The notes beneath the pieces were generated by a model, which was not told the origin of the DNA, made no database searches, and was given only the letters and a program-made list of their open reading frames with translations. 64,000 bases of DNA from Bradyrhizobiaceae bacterium (GTDB lineage: Bacteria > Pseudomonadota > Alphaproteobacteria > Rhizobiales > Xanthobacteraceae), in NCBI GenBank assembly GCA_020544565.1, contig CP078014.1, forward strand, positions 2,048,016 through 2,112,015. Reading direction: 5' to 3'. Shown here piece after piece: positions 47,518-57,259 of the stretch (the stretch's first letter is position 1; each line of letters starts with the position of its first letter). Both the position numbers and the translations under genes were made by a program.

Positions 47518-48924
47518 TCACTTATCCAACGCCTGCAATTCGCCCGGCAGCGCGTAGGCCCATTGCGAGATGCTGCCGGCGCCGAGGCAGATGACGAAAT
47601 CGTCGGGCTGCGCGATGGTGCGCACGATTTCGGCGAGCTTGTCCGCGCCCGGCAGCGGAACCACCTCGCGATGGCCGTGGGCGCGCAGGCCGAGCACGAA
47701 GGAATCGCGGTCGATGCCCGGGATCGGCGCCTCGCCCGCCGCATAGACATCGGCGACGATCACCGTATCGGCGTCGTTGAAGCAGGTGCAGAATTCCTCG
47801 AACAGCGATTGCAGGCGGGTGTAGCGATGCGGCTGCACCACGGCGATGACTTTACCCTTCGTCGAATCGCGCGCCGCCTTGAGCACCGCGGCGATCTCCA
47901 CCGGATGGTGGCCGTAGTCGTCGATGACGGTGACCCCGTTCCATTCGCCGGTGCGGGTGAAGCGCCGCTTGACGCCGCCGAAACCGGCGATCGCCCTGCG
48001 GATCGCTTCGTCGGAAATGCCGATCTCGTGCGCCACCGCGATCGCCGCCGTGGCGTTGAGCGCATTGTGGCGGCCGGGCATCGGCAGCACCAGATCGGCA
48101 ATCTCGTGGACTGCATGGCCCTTGCGATGCTGGAACGCCACCTTGAACGTCGAGCCGCCCTTGAACGGCGCGAGATCGACCAGCCGCGCGTCGGCCTGCG
48201 GGTTCTCGCCATAGGTGATGATGCGGCGATCCTCGATCTTGCCGACCAGCGCCTGCACCACCGGATGATCGATGCACATCACCGCGAAGCCGTAGAACGG
48301 CACATTCTCGACGAAATTCCGGAAGGCGTCCTGCACCGCCTCGAACGTCTTGAAATGATCGAGGTGCTCGGGATCGACATTGGTGACGATGGCGACGTCG
48401 GTCGGCAGCTTGAGGAAGGTGCCGTCGCTCTCGTCGGCCTCCACCACCATCCACTCGCCGGCGCCGAGCCGCGCGTTGGTGCCGTAGGCATTGATGATGC
48501 CGCCGTTGATGACGGTGGGATCGAGGTTGCCGGCGTCGAGCAGCGTCGCCACCATCGAGGTGGTGGTGGTCTTGCCGTGGGTGCCGGCGATGGCGATACA
48601 GCTTTTCAGCCGCATCAATTCTGCCAGCATCTCGGCGCGGCGCACCACCGGAATGCGCTGGCTCCGCGCCGCCATCAATTCCGGATTGTCGCGCTTGATC
48701 GCGGTGGACACCACCAGCACGTCGGCGCCGTTGACGTTCTCGGCCCTGTGGCCGACGCTGATCCTGATGCCCTTGGCACGCAGGCGGGCGACGTTGGCGT
48801 TCTCGGAAGCGTCGGAGCCCTGCACGGTATAGCCGAGATTGCACAGCACCTCGGCGATGCCGCTCATGCCGATGCCGCCGATTCCGACGAAGTGAATGGG
48901 TCCGATCTCGCGCGGCAGTCTCAT
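47518..48924 (-). CDS. murC: UDP-N-acetylmuramate-L-alanine ligase
   Basis: MurC adds L-alanine to UDP-MurNAc, the first amino acid of the stem peptide. The 468-residue protein has the N-terminal UDP-binding fold [19 protein letters not shown], the ATP loop [16 protein letters not shown], the central [10 protein letters not shown] and [10 protein letters not shown] motifs, and [13 protein letters not shown] in the C-terminal domain. The conserved start is [12 protein letters not shown] at 48924; the open frame runs up to 48972. It lies between a decayed repeat (towards murG) and the GIY-YIG element (towards murB). Confidence 0.96.
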   Translation of the reverse strand: MRLPREIGPIHFVGIGGIGMSGIAEVLCNLGYTVQGSDASENANVARLRAKGIRISVGHRAENVNGADVLVVSTAIKRDNPELMAARSQRIPVVRRAEMLAELMRLKSCIAIAGTHGKTTTTSMVATLLDAGNLDPTVINGGIINAYGTNARLGAGEWMVVEADESDGTFLKLPTDVAIVTNVDPEHLDHFKTFEAVQDAFRNFVENVPFYGFAVMCIDHPVVQALVGKIEDRRIITYGENPQADARLVDLAPFKGGSTFKVAFQHRKGHAVHEIADLVLPMPGRHNALNATAAIAVAHEIGISDEAIRRAIAGFGGVKRRFTRTGEWNGVTVIDDYGHHPVEIAAVLKAARDSTKGKVIAVVQPHRYTRLQSLFEEFCTCFNDADTVIVADVYAAGEAPIPGIDRDSFVLGLRAHGHREVVPLPGADKLAEIVRTIAQPDDFVICLGAGSISQWAYALPGELQALDK

Positions 48925-48966
48925 GAGGGAGAACCTGTTGGTTGGCGTCAGGCCCGCGCGGATCGC

Positions 48967-49044
48967 GGACATCCGTCTTTTAACTGATTCAGACGGGATT
49001 GGGGGAAGGCGTGAACAGCCGGAACAAGTCCGGCCATGACGACG
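48967..49044. repeat. Degenerate copy of the GIY-YIG-associated inverted repeat
   Basis: The right half keeps CCGGAACAAGTCCGGCCATG and GACGACG, close to the arm consensus, with the small hairpin GCCGGA-ACAAG-TCCGGC. A weakly matching left half (ATCCGTCTTT at 48971-48980) precedes it. It fills most of the murG-murC gap and appears to be a decayed, gene-less pair. Confidence 0.5.
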
Positions 49045-49047
49045 CTG

Positions 49048-50163
49048 TCAAGGCGAATCCGCCGACAATCCGGCCACTTTCATCACCAGATCGGCGAGCC
49101 GTTCGGCGGCGTCGAGCCGGCCGACGCCGTGGGCGCCGGCCGCCATGGCGGTCAGGCGCGCAGGCGCGGCGGCGAGCGCGGACAGTTCCGCCGCGAGACG
49201 CTCAGGTGTGAATTCGGCCTGCGCAATGCGGATCGCGCCCTGGGCCTGCACCAGCACGCCGGCATTGGCGAACTGGTCCTGATCGATGGCCCCGGGCAGC
49301 GGCACCAGGATCGAGGGGCGGCCGATCGCCGCCAGTTCCGCCACGGTGCCCGCCCCCGAGCGCGAGATCACCAGATGGCTCGCCGCCAGCCGGGCCGGCA
49401 GATCGGGAAAGAACGGCGCAAGTTCGACTTCGATCTTCAACCTGTCGTAGACCGCGCGGACCCGCGCCATGTCCTCCTCGCGCACCTGCTGCACCAGGCC
49501 GAGCCTGCGCCACAGCGCCGGCTCCAGCCGCTCGATGGCGGCAGGCACGATGTCCGACATGATGCGCGCGCCCTGGCTGCCGCCAGTGACGAGCAGGCGC
49601 AGCCGCTCGCCCTCCGCCGGCAGGCTGAACGGAACGGAGGCTGCGACAACCACCGCCGGGCGCATCGGGGTGCCGGTCACCGTGGCCTTATTGGCCAGCG
49701 CCGGATCGCGGTCGAAGACGCCGGGCAGCGAGGTGGCGATGGCGCTGACCCGTCGCGACAGCAGGCGGTTGGCGCGGCCGAGCACCGCGTTGGAATCGTG
49801 GATCACGGTGGGCATGCCGAGCAGCCGCGCCGCCATCAGCGGCGGCAGCGTCGGATAGCCGCCGAAACCGATCACGGCCTTGGGCCGATGCCGCAGCAGC
49901 AGCGCGAGCGCCCTCGCCCCGCCGGCCGCGAGCACCGCAGCCGTCCGCGCCAGCGCCCATGGCGAACGCCCGCGCACGGTTTCGCTCGGCACCACGTCCA
50001 TCATGTCACGTGTAAAAAATCCGCCATAGCGCACCGCGCGATGGTCGGTCATCAGCCGCACGCGCAGGCCGCGCTTCGCCAGCGCGACGCCGAGCGCCTC
50101 GGCCGGGAACAGATGGCCGCCCGTCCCGCCTGCCGCCAGCACGATGAGAGGCGCGTCAGCCAT
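49048..50163 (-). CDS. murG: MurG, lipid II-forming GlcNAc transferase
   Basis: MurG transfers GlcNAc to lipid I at the inner face of the membrane, giving lipid II. The 371-residue GT28 protein has the G-loops AAGGTGGHLFPA (GGTGGH at 12-17) and VIGFGGYPTLPPL in the N-terminal acceptor domain, and LVTGGSQGARIMSD, SRSGAGTVAELAA and PLPGAIDQDQFANA in the C-terminal UDP-GlcNAc domain. The start is 15 bp after the ftsW stop, so both are in one transcript. The length is normal. Confidence 0.96.
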   Translation of the reverse strand: MADAPLIVLAAGGTGGHLFPAEALGVALAKRGLRVRLMTDHRAVRYGGFFTRDMMDVVPSETVRGRSPWALARTAAVLAAGGARALALLLRHRPKAVIGFGGYPTLPPLMAARLLGMPTVIHDSNAVLGRANRLLSRRVSAIATSLPGVFDRDPALANKATVTGTPMRPAVVVAASVPFSLPAEGERLRLLVTGGSQGARIMSDIVPAAIERLEPALWRRLGLVQQVREEDMARVRAVYDRLKIEVELAPFFPDLPARLAASHLVISRSGAGTVAELAAIGRPSILVPLPGAIDQDQFANAGVLVQAQGAIRIAQAEFTPERLAAELSALAAAPARLTAMAAGAHGVGRLDAAERLADLVMKVAGLSADSP

Positions 50164-50178
50164 GGCGAGGCCCGCGCA

Positions 50179-51330
50179 TCACGCGAAGGAGTGAGCGACG
50201 TTGGCCGCGCCGATGGATTCCATCTCGACGCGCGGACGCTGCCGCGTCACCGCCAGCAGCATGCCGACGCCATAGGCCAGCGACACCATCGACGATCCGC
50301 CATAGGAGATGAACGGCAGCGTCATGCCCTTGGCCGGCATCAGATGCAAGTTCACCGCCATGTTGATCGAGGCCTGGATGCCGAACATGATGGCGAGGCC
50401 GGCGGCGGCGAAGCGCGAGAACAGGTCCTCGCTCTGATAGGCCCGCGTCAGCGAGCGGATGACGATGAAGGCGAACAGCGCCAGCAGCATCAGGCACAGC
50501 AGGATGCCGAACTCCTCCGCCGCCACCGCGAACACGAAGTCGGTGTGGCTGTCGGGCAGGATGCGCTTCACCGTGCCCTCGCCCGGGCCCTGTCCGAACC
50601 AGCCGCCGCGGCTGAAGGATTCCATCGCCATGTCGACCTGGAAGGTGTCGCCGGAGGCCGGATCCATGAAGCGTTTGATGCGCGCGGCGACGTGCGGCAC
50701 CATCATGTAGGCGCCGAACAGGCCGACCACGCCGGCGCCCATCAGCCCGAACACCCAGATGATGCGCATGCCGGCGATGAAGAACAGCGTTCCCCACACC
50801 ATCAGCAGCAGCATGGTCTGGCCGAAATCCGGCTCCAGCACCAGAAGCGTGACCGTCATCAGCACGAGGACCAGCGCCATCGACGTCGCCGGCATTTCCG
50901 GCCGCTTGGCCGATTCCGAAAACAGCCACGCCACCAGCACGACGAAGGCAGGTTTCAGGGATTCCGACGCCTGAATATTGACGCCGAGAATGGTGATCCA
51001 GCGCCGCGCGCCCTTCACCTCGGCGCCGAACAGCAGCGTCGCCACGATCAGCACCACGCTGACGGCGAACACGACCAGCGCACTGCGGCGCACCTGCCGC
51101 GGCGACAGGAACGACACCGCGACCATCACCACCATGGATGGCACCAGGAACAGGACGTGGCGGTTGAAGAAGTGGAACGGGTCGAGGCCGATGCGCGCCG
51201 CCACCGGCGGGCTCGCGGCCAGCGACAGGATGACACCGGCAAGCATCAGCGTCATGAACGCGGCCAGCAGCAGCCGGTCCACCGTCCACCACCATTCGCT
51301 GAAAGGGGTGCGCTGCTCGCGGGAAATCAT
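50179..51330 (-). CDS. ftsW: FtsW, SEDS-family septal peptidoglycan polymerase
   Basis: FtsW polymerises lipid II at the septum together with FtsI. The 383-residue protein has about ten membrane segments and SEDS motifs: FNRHVLFLVPSMVVM, KPAFVVLVAWLF, LVLEPDFGQTMLLLMVWGTL (the conserved Asp region), FSRGGWFGQGPGEGTVKRILPDSHTDF, and PAKGMTLPFISYGGSSM near the end. It follows murD after a 228-bp gap that contains a gene-less inverted repeat pair at 51464-51552. Nothing is unusual in the protein. Confidence 0.96.
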   Translation of the reverse strand: MISREQRTPFSEWWWTVDRLLLAAFMTLMLAGVILSLAASPPVAARIGLDPFHFFNRHVLFLVPSMVVMVAVSFLSPRQVRRSALVVFAVSVVLIVATLLFGAEVKGARRWITILGVNIQASESLKPAFVVLVAWLFSESAKRPEMPATSMALVLVLMTVTLLVLEPDFGQTMLLLMVWGTLFFIAGMRIIWVFGLMGAGVVGLFGAYMMVPHVAARIKRFMDPASGDTFQVDMAMESFSRGGWFGQGPGEGTVKRILPDSHTDFVFAVAAEEFGILLCLMLLALFAFIVIRSLTRAYQSEDLFSRFAAAGLAIMFGIQASINMAVNLHLMPAKGMTLPFISYGGSSMVSLAYGVGMLLAVTRQRPRVEMESIGAANVAHSFA

Positions 51331-51463
51331 GGGCGCTCCTGCGCTAAAGATTAACGGGGTATTGCTCCCGCATCATGGTTTCCGGAGAGTTAAGGATCGG
51401 CAAATTCGGCAAATAATCTCGTCAAAATGTAGCGGAGGTGCATGGCGCCGAGATATTTGATGC

Positions 51464-51552
51464 CGTCATGCGCGGGCTTGACCCGCGCATCCACGTCTTG
51501 GCGATCTCCCAACAAGAAGACGTGGATGGCCGGGGCGAGCCCGGCCATGACG
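51464..51552. repeat. Gene-less pair of the GIY-YIG-associated inverted repeat
   Basis: The left arm 51464-51499 and right arm 51517-51552 are 36 bp each and imperfectly complementary. The right arm matches the arms of the 47121-47497 element except for a few bases. Only 17 bp lie between them, so this looks like a non-autonomous or internally deleted version. It lies in the murD-ftsW gap, 6 bp from the murD stop. Confidence 0.75.
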
Positions 51553-51558
51553 AAAAAA

Positions 51559-52956
51559 TCACGGAGGCGTCAGCCCGCCCGGCAGCGCGCGGGCGATGTC
51601 GCGGAAGCGGTCGCCGCGCTTCTCGAAATTCGGGAACTGGTCGAACGAGGCGCAGGCCGGCGACAGCAGCACCACCGGAGCGGCCAGCCCGGAGGCTTCC
51701 GCGTCGCGCACGGCCGCGGGCAGCGCCTGCTCCAGCGTGCCGCTGAGGACGTGCGGCACGTCCTTGAGCGTCGCGGCGAAATCCTGCGCCGCCTCGCCGA
51801 TCAGATAGGCCTTGCGGATGCGGGGGAAGAACTCGCGCAGCGACTCGATGCCGCCGGTCTTGGGCTTGCCGCCGGCGATCCAGAAGATATCGCCGAACGA
51901 CGACAGCGCCCGCGCCGCCGCGTCGGCATTGGTGGCCTTGGAATCGTTGACGATCAGCACCCGGCCGTTGCGACCGAGCTGCTCCATGCGATGGGCAAGA
52001 CCGGGAAAGCTCCGCAAGCCCTGTTGCAGCACGTCGGGCGCGACGCCGAGCGCACGCGCGGCCAGCGATGCGAACGCCGCGTTCTGGGCGTTGTGCAGCC
52101 CGCGCAGCGCGCCGATGTTGCCGATGTCGGCGACCGGTTCGCGCACATCGCTATCGACGCGGACGATGGTATCGCCGTCGAGGCACACACCCTTCGCCAG
52201 CGGCCGCTTCACCGAAACGCGGACCACGCTTCGCCCGGCCCGCTCGATCCGGTCGGCGATGGCCGCGCAAAAATCGTCGTCGACGCCGACAAGAGCGGTG
52301 CCGCCGCGCTGCACGCCAGCCACCAGCCGCTCCTTCACGGCGGCGTAGTGGTCGATGCTGCCGTGGCGGTCGAGATGATCCTCGGTGACGTTGAGCAGGA
52401 TGCCGACGCTGGGATCGAGCGAGGGCGTGAGATCGATCTGGAACGACGACATCTCGACCACATGGACACGCCCCATGGCCGGCGGCTCGAGCGACAGGAT
52501 CGCGGTGCCGATATTGCCGCCCATCTGGGTGTCGAAGCCGGCCGCGCGCATGAGATGCGCGATCAGCGCCGTGGTGGTGGACTTGCCGTTGGTGCCGGTG
52601 ATGGCGACGAACGGCGCGTCCGGCGCGAGACGCCGGCGCTCGCGGCAGAACAGTTCGATATCGCCGATCACCTCGACGCCGGCGGCGCGGGCGGCGAGCA
52701 CGCTCCAGTGCGGCTGCGGATGGGTCAGCGGCACGCCGGGCGTCAGCACCAGCGCCGCGATCTCGTTCCACGCGACGTTGCGCAGATCGGCGGTGACGAA
52801 GCCGGCGCTGGCGGTTTCCGCGAGCTTCGCGGCGTTGTCGTCGGAGGCGATGACCTGCGCGCCGCCGGCCTTCAGGGCGTGGCAGCTCGCCAGTCCCGAG
52901 CCGCCGAGGCCGAACACCGCGACGGTCTTGTTGGCGAAAGTGGTAACGGGGATCAT
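51559..52956 (-). CDS. murD: UDP-N-acetylmuramoyl-L-alanine-D-glutamate ligase
   Basis: MurD adds D-glutamate to the growing stem peptide. The 465-residue protein has the N-terminal Rossmann-like [19 protein letters not shown], the ATP loop [56 protein letters not shown] and [19 protein letters not shown] near the end. The conserved start is [12 protein letters not shown] at 52956; the frame upstream (to 52989) is derived from a palindromic repeat and should not be included. It lies after mraY with a 129-bp repeat-filled gap. Confidence 0.96.
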   Translation of the reverse strand: MIPVTTFANKTVAVFGLGGSGLASCHALKAGGAQVIASDDNAAKLAETASAGFVTADLRNVAWNEIAALVLTPGVPLTHPQPHWSVLAARAAGVEVIGDIELFCRERRRLAPDAPFVAITGTNGKSTTTALIAHLMRAAGFDTQMGGNIGTAILSLEPPAMGRVHVVEMSSFQIDLTPSLDPSVGILLNVTEDHLDRHGSIDHYAAVKERLVAGVQRGGTALVGVDDDFCAAIADRIERAGRSVVRVSVKRPLAKGVCLDGDTIVRVDSDVREPVADIGNIGALRGLHNAQNAAFASLAARALGVAPDVLQQGLRSFPGLAHRMEQLGRNGRVLIVNDSKATNADAAARALSSFGDIFWIAGGKPKTGGIESLREFFPRIRKAYLIGEAAQDFAATLKDVPHVLSGTLEQALPAAVRDAEASGLAAPVVLLSPACASFDQFPNFEKRGDRFRDIARALPGGLTPP

Positions 52957-52967
52957 GCGACCTGCTC

Positions 52968-53066
52968 CGTCATTCCGGGGCGCTCGCATCGCGAGCGAAC
53001 CCGAAATCTTTCTCGATCCGACTGAAAGAGATTCCGGATAGCCGCCACGCGGCTTCCGGAATGACG
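52968..53066. repeat. CGTCATTCCGG palindromic repeat between mraY and murD
   Basis: The 99-bp element has ends CGTCATTCCGG (52968-52978) and CCGGAATGACG (53056-53066), as in uvrD and the recN-ligA gap. An internal GCTCGCATCGCGAGC stem and GCCGCCACGCGGC stem are also present. It begins 12 bp upstream of the murD start. Confidence 0.75.
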
Positions 53067-53085
53067 ATGGCTGGAAGCATGCCGA

Positions 53086-54171
53086 TCACCGCAGCTTCAG
53101 CGTGGACAGGCCGACCAGCGCCAGCATCACCGACACGATCCAGAACCGGATCACGATCTGCGGCTCGGTCCAGCCCTTCTGCTCGTAGTGATGATGGATC
53201 GGCGCCATGCGGAAGAAGCGCTTGCCGGTAAGCTTGAACGAGGCCACCTGCACGATGACCGACAGCGCCTCGACCACGAACAGGCCGCCGATCACCGCCA
53301 GCACGATCTCGTGCTTGGTCGCGACCGCAATGGCGCCGAGCATGCCGCCGAGCGCGAGCGAGCCGGTGTCGCCCATGAAGATCGAGGCCGGCGGCGCGTT
53401 GAACCAGAGGAAGCCGAGGCCGGCGCCGAGCACCGCGCCGCACAGCACCGCCAGTTCGCCGGTGCCGGGCACGTAACGGATCTGCAGATATTCGGCGAAC
53501 ACCGCGTTGCCGACCAGATAGGCGATCATGCCGAAACTGGCGGCGGCGATCATCACCGGCACAATGGCGAGGCCGTCGAGGCCGTCGGTGAGGTTCACGG
53601 CGTTGCCTGCGCCGACGACGATGAACATCGCGAACAGCACGTAGAACCAGCCGAGATGAAGCAGGAATTCCTTGACGAAGGGAATGGACACCGCCGTCAC
53701 CGTGGCGTCGCGGCCGAACCAGACGATGCAGGCGCAGGCGAGCGCGGCGATCAATCCTTCGACCGCAAGGCGCGAGCGTCCTGAGAAACCCTTGTGGGTT
53801 TGCTTGGAGACCTTCAGGTAATCGTCGTAGAAGCCGACCAGGCCGAAGCCGAGGGTGACGAACAGCACGATCCAGACATAGGCGTTGCGCAGGTTGGCCC
53901 ATAGCAGGGTCGCGACCACGAGGCCCGACAGGATCATCAGGCCGCCCATGGTGGGCGTGCCCTTCTTGGTGACGAGGTGGGTCGGCGGGCCGTCGGCGCG
54001 GATCGGCTGGCCCTTGCCCTGCGCCAGGCGGAGATGGGCGATGATCCACGGCCCGAACAGAAACACGAACAGCGCGCTCGTCACCATCGCGCCGCCGGTG
54101 CGGAACGTGATGTAGCGGAACACGTTGATGCCCGGGATGGTGCCTGCGAGCTCGGTCAACCAATAAAACAT
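53086..54171 (-). CDS. mraY: MraY, lipid I-forming translocase
   Basis: MraY transfers phospho-MurNAc-pentapeptide to undecaprenyl phosphate. The 361-residue integral membrane protein has ten predicted helices and the family motifs [28 protein letters not shown] (the Asp-Asp pair), [30 protein letters not shown] and the active-site loop [12 protein letters not shown]. It starts 25 bp after the murF stop. Length is as expected. Confidence 0.97.
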   Translation of the reverse strand: MFYWLTELAGTIPGINVFRYITFRTGGAMVTSALFVFLFGPWIIAHLRLAQGKGQPIRADGPPTHLVTKKGTPTMGGLMILSGLVVATLLWANLRNAYVWIVLFVTLGFGLVGFYDDYLKVSKQTHKGFSGRSRLAVEGLIAALACACIVWFGRDATVTAVSIPFVKEFLLHLGWFYVLFAMFIVVGAGNAVNLTDGLDGLAIVPVMIAAASFGMIAYLVGNAVFAEYLQIRYVPGTGELAVLCGAVLGAGLGFLWFNAPPASIFMGDTGSLALGGMLGAIAVATKHEIVLAVIGGLFVVEALSVIVQVASFKLTGKRFFRMAPIHHHYEQKGWTEPQIVIRFWIVSVMLALVGLSTLKLR

Positions 54172-54195
54172 TCAAACCGCCTTATGCGCCGGACG

Positions 54196-55632
54196 TCAGA
54201 CGATGATGTCGTCCAGCGCGTCTTGAACAGGAAAGCGCTTCTCGAGCGCGGTCACAATCAGTTTCATCCGCGAGCCCAGCGATCCCTTGACCATGATCGC
54301 ATCGCCGGGCCCGATCGTCTCAATCACCAAAGGCGCGAGCGCCACTGAGGTCTCGGCATAGCCGCCCTTCTTCGCCGACGGAAGGGCCTCCCACAGATGG
54401 CGCATCAGCGGACCACAGCAAAATACGCTGTCGATGCCGTTGCTCTCGATCGCCGCGCCGAGGCCGCGATGCAGGTCGGGGCTGCGCACGCCAAGCTCGA
54501 GCATGTCGCCCAGCACCGAGATGCGTCGCCCGCGCGGGCCGACGCCGGCCTGACCGAGCACCGCGATCGCCGCCGCCATCGACGCCGGGTTGGCGTTGTA
54601 GCTTTCGTCGATCAGGGTGGCGGTGCCGTCCGCAACCCCGAGGTGATGACGCACGCCGCGCCCGGCCGCGGGCTTGAGCCGCGACAAGGCCAGCGCCGAC
54701 ACCGCGAGATCGGCGCCGGCGAGCGTCGCCGCCGCCAGCACCGCGAGCGAATTCATCACCATGTGGCGGCCCGGCATGGCGATCTTGTAGGTGACGTCGT
54801 GGCCGAGAATATTCGCGCGCACGGCGGAGCACGCCGGATGCAGCGCGGCGTCGATCAGCCGCGCATCGGCGCGCGCATCCGCGCCGAACGACACCACGCG
54901 GGCGACGCCCGCTTTGTCCGCGCACGCTTTGAGCCGGGTGAACTGCGGATTGTCGATGTTGAGCACCGCGGCGCCGCCCGGCTCGAGCCCGAGGAAAATC
55001 TCCGCCTTGGCGTCGGCGATGGCCTCGACGCCGGAGAAGAATTCCAGATGCACCGGCTCCACCGTGGTGATGATCGCCACATGCGGGCGCACCATCTTGA
55101 CCAGCGGCGTGATCTCCCCGGCATGGTTCATGCCGATCTCGAACACGGCGAATTGGGCCGAGGCCGGACAGCGCGCCAGCGTCAGCGGTACGCCCCAATG
55201 GTTGTTGAAGGAGGCGACCGAGGCATGGGTCTCGCCCTGCGCACCGAGCACCGCGCGCAACGCTTCCTTGGTCGAGGTCTTGCCGACCGATCCGGTGACG
55301 GCGATGACCTTGCCCGTCAGCCGCGCGCGCGCGGCACGGCCGAGCGCGACAAGGCCGGCCAGCACGTCGTCGACGATCAGGAGCCGCGCGTCCGGCGCGA
55401 AATTGTCCGCCTGCGCGGTCGCCACCACCGCCAGCGCCGCGCCATTGGCGAGCGCCGCCTCGACGAAGGCATGGCCGTCATGCACGTCGCCCTTGATGGC
55501 GAAATAGGCTTCGCCCGGCGTCAGGGTGCGGCTGTCGATGGAGATGCCGGTGACATCATTGGGCAGCGCGCCGCGCGTGGTGGCCTGCATTGCCTGCGCC
55601 ATCGCGGCGCTGGTCCACAATGGCTGGCTCAT
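54196..55632 (-). CDS. murF: UDP-N-acetylmuramoyl-tripeptide-D-alanyl-D-alanine ligase
   Basis: MurF adds the D-Ala-D-Ala made by Ddl to the tripeptide. The 478-residue protein has an N-terminal SIDSRTLTPGEAYFAIKGDV-type uridine domain (SIDSRT is the substrate motif), the ATP loop AVTGSVGKTSTKEALRAVL, the central FEIGMNHAGEI and PVHLEFF, LIDESYNANPASM and VLGDMLELG. Its ATG overlaps the murE stop (ATGA at 55629-55632), giving translational coupling. Complete and typical. Confidence 0.96.
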   Translation of the reverse strand: MSQPLWTSAAMAQAMQATTRGALPNDVTGISIDSRTLTPGEAYFAIKGDVHDGHAFVEAALANGAALAVVATAQADNFAPDARLLIVDDVLAGLVALGRAARARLTGKVIAVTGSVGKTSTKEALRAVLGAQGETHASVASFNNHWGVPLTLARCPASAQFAVFEIGMNHAGEITPLVKMVRPHVAIITTVEPVHLEFFSGVEAIADAKAEIFLGLEPGGAAVLNIDNPQFTRLKACADKAGVARVVSFGADARADARLIDAALHPACSAVRANILGHDVTYKIAMPGRHMVMNSLAVLAAATLAGADLAVSALALSRLKPAAGRGVRHHLGVADGTATLIDESYNANPASMAAAIAVLGQAGVGPRGRRISVLGDMLELGVRSPDLHRGLGAAIESNGIDSVFCCGPLMRHLWEALPSAKKGGYAETSVALAPLVIETIGPGDAIMVKGSLGSRMKLIVTALEKRFPVQDALDDIIV

Positions 55633-57077
55633 GCGGCGTGCTCCGCTAGCGCTGCAAGCGCGGCGTCGTGATCGCTGAACGGCAAAACCCTGTCTCCGAT
55701 GATCTGTCCGGTCTCGTGACCCTTGCCCGCGATCAAGAGCGCATCGCCCGCCTGCAATCCCGCCACCGCGGCGCGGATCGCCTGCGCGCGGTCGCCGATT
55801 TCCGTCGCGTTCGGGACCGCGGCCAGGATCGCCGCGCGGATCGTCGCCGGATTTTCCGAGCGCGGATTATCGTCGGTGACGATCACGGTATCGGCATTCT
55901 GCGCGGCGATCGCGCCCATCAGCGCGCGCTTGCCAGCGTCGCGGTCGCCGCCGGCGCCGAACACGACGACGAGCCTGCGCATGGTGTAGGGCCGCAGCGC
56001 CTCCAGCGCCTTGGCCAGCGCATCGGGCTTGTGGGCATAATCCACGAACACCGGCGCGCCGTTGCGCGCGCCGACCAGTTCGAGACGTCCCGGCGCGCCT
56101 TCGAGCTTCTCCAGCGCGGCGAACACCGCCGCAGGATCGCCGCCGGTGGCGATGACGAGGCCGGCGGCGACCAGCGCATTCTCGATCTGGAACGCGCCGA
56201 CCAGCGGCAAGCGCACACGATAGGTCGTGCCGTCATGATCGAGCGTCAGCGTCTGCGCGAAACCTTCGACCGCGACGTCGCGCAGCCGGATGCCGTCACC
56301 ATGGCGGCCCACGGTCATGACGCGCAGCCCGCGCCGGCGCGCCGCATCGATCACCGCCTGCGCGTGTTCGTGGTCGGCCGCGATCACCGCCGCGCCGCCT
56401 TCGACCACGAGGTCGGTGAACAGCCGCAGCTTGGCGGCGAGATAGTGCTCCACCGTCGGATGATAATCCATGTGGTCGCGCGACAGGTTGGTGAAGCCGC
56501 CGGCGCTGACGCGCACGCCGTCGAGCCGGTACTGGTCGAGGCCGTGGGAGGACGCTTCGAACGCCAGATGGGTGACGCCTTCGTCGGCGAGTTCGGCAAG
56601 CGCGCGATGCAGCGCGATCGGATCGGGCGTGGTCAGCGAGCCGTAGACCGAGCGCGTCGGCGACACCAGCCCGATAGTGCCGATGCTGGCGGCGGCATGG
56701 CCGAGCCGCTGCCAGATCTGGCGCACGAACACGGCGACGGAGGTCTTGCCGCTGGTGCCGGTGACGGCGGCGATGGTGGCGGGCTGGCGCACGAACAACT
56801 TCGCCGCGGCCAGCGCCAGCGCGCGGCGCGGATTGGCGACGGTGACGAACGGAACGCCGGCCCATTGTTCGGGCCGCCGCTCGCCGGCGACCGCCACCGC
56901 CCCCGCGGCGATGGCCTGGTCGATAAAGCGCGCGCCGTCGGTCCTGGTGCCGGAAAGGGCGAAGAACACGTCGCCGGGCCTGACCACGCGGCTGTCCATG
57001 GCGAGGCCGGTGACGGCGAGGCCGGCGTCGTTCGCCGCCATCCCCGCATCGCCGCTGAAAAGGTCGCCCAGCTTCAT
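55629..57077 (-). CDS. murE: UDP-MurNAc-tripeptide synthetase, meso-diaminopimelate type
   Basis: MurE adds the third residue of the stem peptide. The 482-residue protein has VTGLAMDSRVVRPGDVFFAL, the ATP loop AVTGTSGKTSVAVFVRQIW, SSHGLDQYRLDGV, LSRDHMDYHPTVEHY (the carbamylated-lysine region follows), and DDNPRSENP. The DNPR motif indicates meso-diaminopimelate as substrate, as expected in Gram-negative bacteria. The correct start is MKLGDLFSGD at 57077 with GAGAA upstream. The open frame continues to 57206 through a CCCTCTCCCC repeat, so longer predicted N-termini would be artefacts. Confidence 0.96.
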   Translation of the reverse strand: MKLGDLFSGDAGMAANDAGLAVTGLAMDSRVVRPGDVFFALSGTRTDGARFIDQAIAAGAVAVAGERRPEQWAGVPFVTVANPRRALALAAAKLFVRQPATIAAVTGTSGKTSVAVFVRQIWQRLGHAAASIGTIGLVSPTRSVYGSLTTPDPIALHRALAELADEGVTHLAFEASSHGLDQYRLDGVRVSAGGFTNLSRDHMDYHPTVEHYLAAKLRLFTDLVVEGGAAVIAADHEHAQAVIDAARRRGLRVMTVGRHGDGIRLRDVAVEGFAQTLTLDHDGTTYRVRLPLVGAFQIENALVAAGLVIATGGDPAAVFAALEKLEGAPGRLELVGARNGAPVFVDYAHKPDALAKALEALRPYTMRRLVVVFGAGGDRDAGKRALMGAIAAQNADTVIVTDDNPRSENPATIRAAILAAVPNATEIGDRAQAIRAAVAGLQAGDALLIAGKGHETGQIIGDRVLPFSDHDAALAALAEHAA

Positions 57078-57134
57078 TTCTCTTTCAAACCCGGCCAAAC
57101 GAAGGATCGAATCCAACACCAGCACGATAGAATC

Positions 57135-57247
57135 CCCTCTCCCCGTTGGGGAGAGGGTTAGGGTGAGGGGCGCTGGATGTTGAAGCTGAAATTCGAGCCC
57201 CCTCACCCGCTCGCTTCGCTCGCGACCTCTCCCCCACGGGGAGAGGT
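57135..57247. repeat. CCCTCTCCCC repeat between ftsI and murE
   Basis: Two hairpins in tandem: CCCTCTCCCC/GGGGAGAGGG (57135-57157, 3-nt loop) and ACCTCTCCCC/GGGGAGAGGT (57225-57247, 3-nt spacer), joined by GGGTGAGGGG and CCCCTCACCC stretches that pair at longer range. The element is related to that at 27157-27313. It fills the 182-bp ftsI-murE gap and could attenuate transcription into murE. Confidence 0.75.
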
Positions 57248-57259
57248 AAAGAGTGGCGC

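Noticed and set aside
49036-51354. 772-codon open frame antisense to murG and ftsW
   Set aside because: Composition of a shadow frame (His, Arg, Gln runs), and both opposite genes are certain.
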